NCBI GenBank assembly: GCA_021372535.1
Contig: JAJFUH010000126.1
Location: forward strand, 1 to 12,475
DNA: 12,475 nucleotides
Source: a bacterium
Lineage (GTDB): Bacteria > Latescibacterota > Latescibacteria > Latescibacterales > Latescibacteraceae
Direction: 5' to 3'
Position 1 is the first letter of the stretch. Each line of letters starts with the position of its first letter. This document shows, piece after piece, positions 6,890-12,475 of this stretch. The notes under the pieces were generated by a model. That model saw nothing but the letters and a program-made list of their open reading frames with translations, searched no databases and was not told the DNA's origin. The position numbers and the translations under genes were made by a program.

Positions 6890-9412
6890 ATGACCCGAAA
6901 AACCAATCGCCCGAAACATCACGACAAGAATACCGGACACGGGAATTCAAGCTCTCCGGAATCAGCTCGGAACGGCGATGTACGGGCTCTCCACAATAAA
7001 AAGCATCCAGATTCCGCTGTCGGACGCATACAAAAAACATCCGGGGGCCGTTCTCACGAAACCACGTTTGCCGTTCGCCGTGAACTGCTTGTCCCGGTAT
7101 TACTTGTAATTGCCATCCTCGCCGTGTACGTACAGGTAAAAAATCATGACTTCATCAATTTCGACGATGATGTCTACATTTACCAGAACAGACACGTGCT
7201 CGGTACACCGACTCCTGAAAATCTCCAATGGGCCTTCAGTTTCAACGAAGCGTCATACTGGCATCCGGTGACATGGCTGTCGCTTATCCTCGATGCCCGC
7301 TTTTTTGGAAAAAATCCAGTCGGCTATCACCTTGAAAATGTGGCGCTGCATATCCTCAATACACTGCTTCTGTTTTATTTACTACGGAGTATGACACACT
7401 CGTTCTGGCCGAGCGCCTTTGTCGCGGCGCTGTTCGCTCTTCATCCCATGAATGTGGAATCGATAGCATGGGCCACCGAACGCAAGAATGTACTCAGCAC
7501 CTTTTTCTGGATGCTTACAACGCTTTCGTACCTCAAATATGCGGTTCGTCCCGGGGCAGCGCGGTATTTCCCGATCTTTTTTCTTTTTGGCATTGGACTC
7601 ATGGCAAAAACTTCTATTGCAACGCTTCCTGCGGTTCTGCTCCTTCTCGATTTCTGGCCCCTCAACCGTATCGCTTACCTGCAAACAGCTCAGGAAGTAA
7701 AATCCGGGAAAAATCCTGCCACGTACCGAACCGCTCTACGAAACACCGCACGGCTCGTACTGGAGAAAGTGCCGTTATTCGTCCTCGGGGCAGCAATTGT
7801 GTTAATTTCTTCACGGTCGATTTCGAAGTTTCATATTTCTACCGAATCGGTTTCACTCGCTCACAGGATAGCAGTCTCCTTCATTTCATATATTCTCTAC
7901 ATCGGAAAGATGGTCTGGCCGGCGAAACTTGCGGTGTACTATCCATACCCTGCATCCGTTCCCCTGTGGGAGTCAGTCGGAGCTTTTTTCCTCATTCTTG
8001 GCATGACCGCCGTGGTGGTGAAATTCGCGCGGAGAGCGCCATATCTCGCTGTGGGCTGGTTGTGGTTCCTCGGAACGTTATTCCCGGTGATAGGGCTTAT
8101 ACAGGCCGGTATGTGGCCGTTCATTGCCGACCGGTTCGCCTATATTCCGTTTATCGGCCTGTTTATCATGCTGGCGTGGGGTATCAACGATATCGTGCAT
8201 ACATGGCCGCGAATCCGAAGAGCGATACCCTATGCCGCAGTGGTAGTACTTGGTGCATTCGCGATTACAACATGGTTTCAGCTCCGTCACTGGCAGAACA
8301 GCGGGCGGCTTTTCCGTCACACCATCGATGTTACGCGGAATAACAGTGACGCATATCTCAGTCTGGGAGCATACATGGTGAGCCAGAATAAGGTCGAAGA
8401 AGCACTCACACTCTTTTACGAAGCGGTGCGTCTTAAACCGGGCAATCCGGAAGCCCATGCGAATCTCGCCAACCTTCTCATACGACAGGGTAAGCTCGAC
8501 GAGGCGCGTGTCCACCTCGACCGGGCGATGCAGATCAGGCCCGACTATGCCGGCGCTCATTCCAATATGGTCGATATCCTCATCCGTCAGGGAAGAATCA
8601 ATGATGCCCATACTCATGCGCTTGAAGCCCTCAGGCTGAAACCGGACGATCCGGATGCCCACAACAACCTTGGAGTCGTTTTCGTAAGCCAGGGCAAGTC
8701 AGATGAAGCGATCGGGCAATTCAACGAAGCAATCAGTCTGAATCCCGATAATGCTCGGGCCCACTATAACCTCGGTACGGTGCTCGATGGTCTGGGCAGA
8801 CGGGACGACGCTCTGACACAGCTCTATGAGGCTGTCCGTCTCGATCCGGAATACGCGAATCCTCATTACAGCCTCGGCCGTCTTTTTTTCCGTGAAGGCA
8901 AGCTCGATTCTGCGCTTGTCCATTATACCGAGGCAGTCCGCCTGAACCCTGATTATGCCGAGGCTCATGACGATCTGGGAAATATTCTTCTCCGTTCCGG
9001 CAGGATCGATGAAGCATTGGTGCAATTCAATGAAACACTCCGCCTGAAGCCCGATTATCCCGATGCTCACTACAATCTGGGAAATATTTTTGCCCGCGGC
9101 GGCAATCTGGATTCAGCCCGTGTCCATTATTACAGAGCGCTCAGCGTGCAGCCAGACAATCCCGAAGTCCATACCAATCTGGGAAATGTGTTTTTCAGCA
9201 TCGGTGAGCTTGATTCCGCTCGTGTTCATTATACGGAAGCTTTACGGTTCAAGCCTGATTATCCCGAAGTTCATAACAACCTGGGAAGTGTTTTCGTCCG
9301 CATGGGAATGCTCAATAACGCGGAACTCCACTACCGTGAAGCGATCCGGCTGAAACCCGATTATACCGAAGCCCGTAACAATCTCGAACATATTCTGTCA
9401 TCGAAGAAATAA
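6890..9412 (+). CDS. TMTC-like GT-C membrane protein with TPR array, class A (A2)
   Basis: The largest of the four (840 residues). It begins with a hydrophilic, basic cytoplasmic extension of about 64 residues, rich in Lys, Arg, His, Ser and Asn and absent from the paralogues; no later in-frame Met precedes the first membrane helix (about 65-82), so the extension seems real. The outer-loop acidic motif is DDD (92-94), then SYWHPVTWLS, HPMNVES (185-191), ERKN (197-200), YPYP (351-354) and ADRFAYIP (413-420). The membrane half therefore clearly belongs with A1. Ten TPRs run about 486-825, followed by a cap (EARNNLEH). The last three TPRs resemble those of B1 and B2 rather than A1, including the LDSARVHY signature. 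Start ATG 6890 follows the B1 stop by 9 bp with only a weak ribosome-binding site, which suggests translational coupling to B1. Role inferred as for the other members; catalytic competence is uncertain. Confidence 0.91.
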   Translation: MTRKTNRPKHHDKNTGHGNSSSPESARNGDVRALHNKKHPDSAVGRIQKTSGGRSHETTFAVRRELLVPVLLVIAILAVYVQVKNHDFINFDDDVYIYQNRHVLGTPTPENLQWAFSFNEASYWHPVTWLSLILDARFFGKNPVGYHLENVALHILNTLLLFYLLRSMTHSFWPSAFVAALFALHPMNVESIAWATERKNVLSTFFWMLTTLSYLKYAVRPGAARYFPIFFLFGIGLMAKTSIATLPAVLLLLDFWPLNRIAYLQTAQEVKSGKNPATYRTALRNTARLVLEKVPLFVLGAAIVLISSRSISKFHISTESVSLAHRIAVSFISYILYIGKMVWPAKLAVYYPYPASVPLWESVGAFFLILGMTAVVVKFARRAPYLAVGWLWFLGTLFPVIGLIQAGMWPFIADRFAYIPFIGLFIMLAWGINDIVHTWPRIRRAIPYAAVVVLGAFAITTWFQLRHWQNSGRLFRHTIDVTRNNSDAYLSLGAYMVSQNKVEEALTLFYEAVRLKPGNPEAHANLANLLIRQGKLDEARVHLDRAMQIRPDYAGAHSNMVDILIRQGRINDAHTHALEALRLKPDDPDAHNNLGVVFVSQGKSDEAIGQFNEAISLNPDNARAHYNLGTVLDGLGRRDDALTQLYEAVRLDPEYANPHYSLGRLFFREGKLDSALVHYTEAVRLNPDYAEAHDDLGNILLRSGRIDEALVQFNETLRLKPDYPDAHYNLGNIFARGGNLDSARVHYYRALSVQPDNPEVHTNLGNVFFSIGELDSARVHYTEALRFKPDYPEVHNNLGSVFVRMGMLNNAELHYREAIRLKPDYTEARNNLEHILSSKK

Positions 9413-9431
9413 TAACGTTAATTCCGCACTG

Positions 9432-9451
9432 AACAACAGAACCCTGTTGTT
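9432..9451 (+). terminator. Stem-loop after A2, possible terminator
   Basis: AACAACAG (9432-9439) pairs with CTGTTGTT (9444-9451) around a 4-base loop, 20 bases after the A2 stop. The stem is AT-rich and only two Ts follow before a C, so it would be a weak terminator at best. Confidence 0.4.
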
Positions 9452-9663
9452 TCATCATACCTCCTCTATTTTTCTTTTCTCTGAATTTGTATTTATGTGT
9501 ATTATTATATACTATATTCCGGCACATCGAAGGATTTCTATGCCCGGAGATCGAATAACAATCCCCTTCTCTCAATAATTTCCCTGTAACTTCTTTCAAC
9601 ATATGAAAATAGTTATTTTTCGTGTTTACTGGTAGTTATCACCTCGTTCCGACAGGAATCAGC

Positions 9664-9692
9664 TTGACAAAATTTCTTTACAATAGTAGATT
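9664..9692 (+). promoter_or_regulatory. Candidate sigma70-type promoter for B2
   Basis: A perfect -35 hexamer TTGACA (9664-9669) is 17 bp from TAGATT (9687-9692), which matches the -10 consensus at 4 of 6 positions. The expected leader is about 135 nt. The -10 lies inside the first unit of the 21-bp repeat array, so binding there would compete with RNA polymerase. Confidence 0.45.
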
Positions 9693-9742
9693 TACTGACG
9701 ACAATAGTAAATTTACTGACGACGATTATAAATTTACCGTAT
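9680..9742 (+). repeat. Array of three 21-bp direct repeats with internal dyads (candidate operators)
   Basis: Units at 9680-9700, 9701-9721 and 9722-9742, with a partial fourth start (ACAATA) at 9743. Units 1 and 2 differ at one position; unit 3 is more diverged. Each is centred on a dyad: AGTAAATTTACT (9706-9717) is a perfect 12-bp palindrome in unit 2, and AGTAGATTTACT (9685-9696) has one mismatch in unit 1. Unit 3 (9727-9738) keeps the TAAATTTA core. A 21-bp step is two helical turns, so bound dimers would lie on one face. Confidence 0.65.
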
Positions 9743-9758
9743 ACAATAATAGTAGTAT

Positions 9759-9775
9759 TATATACAGTGTATATA
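9759..9775. promoter_or_regulatory. 17-bp perfect palindrome upstream of B2
   Basis: TATATACA and TGTATATA flank a central G (9767). It lies in the B2 leader, downstream of the 21-bp array. It may be an operator or a transcript hairpin; AT-rich context raises the chance of accident. Confidence 0.4.
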
Positions 9776-9817
9776 TAATTAATAATATAAAGTATATTAT
9801 CATTTACCAAACTCATC

Positions 9818-9825
9818 AAAGAGGA
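9818..9825 (+). promoter_or_regulatory. Ribosome-binding site of B2
   Basis: AAAGAGGA ends 10 bases before ATG 9836. This is the strongest Shine-Dalgarno-like match among the four large genes and supports this start. Confidence 0.65.
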
Positions 9826-9835
9826 CTTAACCGGC

Positions 9836-12199
9836 ATGAACCGTACTGCGGGTGTTTCTCTTGTTCTCCTTCTTGTTTCCCTGGGAGTCTACTGGCAGAC
9901 GGTACACCATGAGTTTACCAACTTTGATGACGGCGAATATGTGTCGGAGAACCGTTTTATCCAGAAAGGTCTGACTACCGAAAGTATCATATGGGCTTTT
10001 AAAACCGGTCATGCATCCAACTGGCATCCGGTGACATGGCTCTCGCATATGCTCGACTGTCAGCTTTTCGGATTGAATCCCGGGTATCACCACCTTACGA
10101 ATGTATTTTTTCACTGCACAAACGCTATCCTCCTGTTTTTGATCCTTTCTTACATGACCGGCGCATTCTGGAAAAGCGCGTTTGTTGCTGCTCTGTTCGC
10201 TCTTCATCCGCTCCATGTGGAGTCGGTCGCCTGGATTGCGGAACGGAAAGACGTCCTGAGCACGTTTTTCTGGCTTCTGACAGTCGGCGCTTATGGTTAT
10301 TATGCAAGAAAACCGGGAACGAAACGGTATCTGGCAGTCCTCGTCCTGTTTTCATTCGGCCTCATGGCAAAACCGATGGTCGTGACTCTGCCGTTTGTGC
10401 TTTTGCTCCTCGACTACTGGCCGCTCGGCAGGATTTCCTTTGGGGATGTCAAAGGTAATTCCGTCCGTAAATCCCGTCATCCGGAAACCCCCATACAGTT
10501 GAAAACACGCGCCATTTCACTGGTCAGGGAAAAAATTCCTCTCTTCATACTTTCCGCCATGGGAAGCGTTGTGACTTTTTTCATTCAGAATTCACGGGGA
10601 GTAGTACGAAATCTGGAGATAGTTTCCCTTGGAAGCCGCATTTCAAACGCCATTGTGTCGTACGGCTGTTATATCATGAAAACCATATGGCCGCTGAAGC
10701 TCGCTGTCTTTTATCCCCATCCGGGCGGCAACCTGCCGGTATGGAAAGTATTAGGCGCATCCGTATTTCTCCTGACTGTCACTCTGCTCGTGGTACGGTA
10801 TGCGAGACGGTTTCCGTTTCTGGTTACCGGATGGTTGTGGTACCTCGGGATTCTTGTTCCCGTCATCGGCTTTGTCCAGGTGGGGAATCAGGCGATGGCA
10901 GACCGGTATACGTATATCCCCATTGTCGGTATTTTCATTATTGCCGCATGGGGAGTTCCCGAACTGATGAGGAAATTTCGTTTCCCCGGAATCATTATAC
11001 CCGTCATGGCAGGAGTGATTCTTCTGGCCAGCGCCGAAAGGGCATGGGTGCAGACCGGTTACTGGCATGACTGTGATATGCTCTACCGTCATGCGCTCGA
11101 GGTTACCGACGGTAATTACCTTGCACACAACAATCTTGGGGCATACCTGATCGAAAAGAAGAATTACGAAGAAGCAATCGGGCATTTTACGGAAGCCCTC
11201 CGCTTCAAGCCCGAGTATATCGATGCACGGATTAACCTTGGAGTACTGCTGCACAACGAGGGAAATCAGGATGAAGCTCTGAAACAGTATACCGAAGTGC
11301 TCAGGATCGATCCCGACAACGCAAAGGCTCACAACAACCTGGGCGCCGTTATGGAGGATATCGGGAAAAAAGAAGAGGCCATCGGACAGTATACCGAAGC
11401 TCTTCGCCTTGAACCCGATTATGCAAAGGCTCATACGAACCTTGGTAAAGTCCTGCTCGGTTCGGGTAATAACGATGAGGCATATGTACATTTCGCCGAG
11501 GCGCTCCGTCTGGAGCCGATGAATGCCGAAGTACAAAACAATATGGGTGTCATGCTGGATGCTCTCGGAAAGCATGAAAACGCTATAACGTGCTATAACG
11601 AGGCACTGCGCATGAATCCTGATTATGTGGAGGCGCATAGTAATCTGGGAAATGAGTGTTTACGGCTCGGAATGCTCGAAGAAGCAGTTTCCCACTATAA
11701 CGAGGCGCTGCGATTGAAGCCCGGGTATGCGGAGGCTCACTGTAAACTCGGCAGTGTCTACCTTCGCACAGGGGACCTCGACAGAGCTTTTACCCACTGT
11801 ACGGAAGCCCTGCGGCTGAAGCCGGAATATCCGGATGCCCAATACAATCTCGGTACTGTTTATGCCCGCAAAGGAAATCCGACCGAAGCCGCAAAACACT
11901 ACTACGAGGCGCTACGGCAAAAACCCGATTATGCCGAGGTTCACACGAATCTCGGAAACGTTTTCTTCAGTTGCGGAATACTCGATTCGGCCCGTGTCCA
12001 TTACGACAGGGCACTGGAGTTGAAGCCCGATTATGCAGAGGCTCTCAACAATCTGGGGAGCGTTCTGTTCCGTCAGGGGAAAATCAAAGCGGCCATAAAT
12101 CATTACAATAAGGCGGTGACTATTAAACCCGATTATGCCGAGGCTCGCTCCAACCTCGCGCATGCGCTCGAGTTTCAGAAAGCCGATAACGAAAACTAA
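9836..12199 (+). CDS. TMTC-like GT-C membrane protein with TPR array, class B (B2)
   Basis: A 787-residue class B member. Unlike the others it has almost no cytoplasmic N-terminus: the first membrane helix starts near residue 7. Outer-loop residues are D31-D32, NWHPVTWLSHM, HPLHVES (124-130), ERKD (136-139), YPHP (293-296) and ADRYTYIP (355-362), matching B1 at every one of these sites. A Lys/Arg-rich inner loop covers about 200-232. Ten TPRs run about 428-766, with a tail ending in charged residues. Repeats 6-10 follow B1 repeats 5-9 in order (for example VSHYNEAL then THCTEAL, and NVFF with LDSARVHY), pointing to descent from a common class B gene. It has its own long AT-rich upstream region, a candidate promoter and a good ribosome-binding site, so it may be regulated separately from B1-A2. 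The function is inferred as transfer of a sugar from a lipid carrier to an extracytoplasmic protein. Confidence 0.92.
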   Translation: MNRTAGVSLVLLLVSLGVYWQTVHHEFTNFDDGEYVSENRFIQKGLTTESIIWAFKTGHASNWHPVTWLSHMLDCQLFGLNPGYHHLTNVFFHCTNAILLFLILSYMTGAFWKSAFVAALFALHPLHVESVAWIAERKDVLSTFFWLLTVGAYGYYARKPGTKRYLAVLVLFSFGLMAKPMVVTLPFVLLLLDYWPLGRISFGDVKGNSVRKSRHPETPIQLKTRAISLVREKIPLFILSAMGSVVTFFIQNSRGVVRNLEIVSLGSRISNAIVSYGCYIMKTIWPLKLAVFYPHPGGNLPVWKVLGASVFLLTVTLLVVRYARRFPFLVTGWLWYLGILVPVIGFVQVGNQAMADRYTYIPIVGIFIIAAWGVPELMRKFRFPGIIIPVMAGVILLASAERAWVQTGYWHDCDMLYRHALEVTDGNYLAHNNLGAYLIEKKNYEEAIGHFTEALRFKPEYIDARINLGVLLHNEGNQDEALKQYTEVLRIDPDNAKAHNNLGAVMEDIGKKEEAIGQYTEALRLEPDYAKAHTNLGKVLLGSGNNDEAYVHFAEALRLEPMNAEVQNNMGVMLDALGKHENAITCYNEALRMNPDYVEAHSNLGNECLRLGMLEEAVSHYNEALRLKPGYAEAHCKLGSVYLRTGDLDRAFTHCTEALRLKPEYPDAQYNLGTVYARKGNPTEAAKHYYEALRQKPDYAEVHTNLGNVFFSCGILDSARVHYDRALELKPDYAEALNNLGSVLFRQGKIKAAINHYNKAVTIKPDYAEARSNLAHALEFQKADNEN

Positions 12200-12314
12200 T
12201 AGTCGGGATGTTATCTCTCTGAATGGTATTTATCCCGTATTTATCTGAAAATGCATCTACGGTTCCCGGTTCTGAAACCCCGGTCAGGCGTCGGGAGTCT
12301 CTGGAACGCTGTCA

Positions 12315-12338
12315 TTCCCGAATCTTTAATCGGGAATC
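12315..12338 (+). repeat. Dispersed palindromic repeat, family 2 (copy 2)
   Basis: The stem ATTCCCGA (12314-12321) and TCGGGAAT (12330-12337) has loop ATCTTTAA. It aligns with 4364-4387 in the same orientation, with both loop-size and stem preserved. Confidence 0.7.
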
Positions 12339-12340
12339 TA

Positions 12341-12355
12341 TATGCAGCCTGCATA
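12341..12355. repeat. Short palindrome after family 2 repeat
   Basis: TATGCAG and CTGCATA flank one central C, three bases after the family 2 stem. The two stems could together form a double hairpin at the transcript end. Confidence 0.5.
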
Positions 12356-12443
12356 CATTTTTCATCCTTCGTTGTGACTATCTATGGTCATGAGAGTTAT
12401 TCTGGTTATTGCTCCGGTGGTTAAACAGTGACATAAGATTGTA

Positions 12444-12474
12444 TCATGCCGAACTTGTTTCGGCATCTATTCCA
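12444..12474 (-). repeat. Dispersed palindromic repeat, family 1 (right copy, inverted)
   Basis: ATGCCGAA (12446-12453) and TTCGGCAT (12459-12466) around a 5-base loop. Read on the minus strand the 31 bases equal the left copy at 1402-1432 except for two positions. It ends one base from the window edge, so flanking similarity to the right cannot be judged. Confidence 0.8.
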
Positions 12475-12475
12475 A

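Larger units (their letters stand above)
9413..9835. other. A2-B2 intergenic regulatory region, very AT-rich
   Basis: About 420 bases, no convincing gene. It begins with a stem-loop (9432-9451) and a pyrimidine-rich stretch (about 9459-9481). It continues with a TTGACA promoter candidate, a 21-bp-period array (9680-9742), a 17-bp palindrome (9759-9775) and a long TA-rich tract, and ends with the B2 ribosome-binding site. Its base composition contrasts sharply with the flanking genes. Confidence 0.7.
12200..12475. other. Region downstream of B2
   Basis: No gene is visible in these 276 bases. A weak CGGGA/TCCCG stem with a long loop follows the B2 stop and lacks a T run. The stretch then holds three palindromic elements listed separately (12315-12338, 12341-12355 and 12444-12474). 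Confidence 0.6.

Noticed and set aside
8450-9400. 102-bp periodic DNA similarity in the large genes
   Set aside because: Explained by the 34-residue TPR units; it is not an independent DNA repeat.
9680-9755. CRISPR-like array
   Set aside because: The 21-bp units abut with no spacers and there are no cas genes; this is a tandem repeat.
9622-9912. 96-codon plus-strand frame encoding heptad-like FTDD(N/D) repeats
   Set aside because: The protein repeats arise simply because the 21-bp DNA repeat is a multiple of three. It overlaps the B2 start out of frame and lacks a ribosome-binding site.

Overview
The window suggests an uncultured-type environmental bacterium with medium GC. It may belong to the FCB side of the tree, judged only from the GroEL tail and the dispersed palindromes, so that placement is weak. 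All credible genes lie on the + strand.

Layout: 1-235 is the 3' end of groEL, closed by a strong UUCG-loop terminator (261-294). Next comes an AT-rich gap with short repeats and candidate promoters. A small iron-sulfur uracil-DNA-glycosylase-like gene follows (730-1347), then a 535-bp gap. The rest of the window (1883-12199) holds four consecutive large membrane proteins of 777-840 residues. Each has a polytopic N-terminal half of about 11-12 membrane segments resembling the TMTC-type GT-C glycosyltransferases, fused to 9-10 tetratricopeptide repeats (TPRs).

The four paralogues fall into two classes that alternate A1-B1-A2-B2. Class B keeps the residues I regard as typical of bacterial TMTC-like proteins (HPLHVES, ERKD, YPHP, ADRYTY). 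Class A carries a matched set of substitutions at the same loop positions (HPxNVES, ERKN, PYP, ADRFAY). B1 and A2 are separated by only 9 bp and are probably co-transcribed. The A1-B1 and A2-B2 gaps (about 260 and 423 bp) hold nested hairpins, partly duplicated segments, and a 21-bp-period array of dyad-symmetric sites next to a candidate promoter for B2.

If the family assignment holds, the cluster may be a membrane system that transfers a lipid-linked sugar to proteins outside the cytoplasmic membrane, with the TPR arrays guiding partners and the A and B classes acting together or on different donors or acceptors. This is inference: no donor-synthesis gene or acceptor protein is visible here. 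The cluster is flanked at about 11 kb distance by two nearly identical 31-nt palindromic repeats in opposite orientation. A second palindrome family occurs inside the A1-B1 gap and again after B2.
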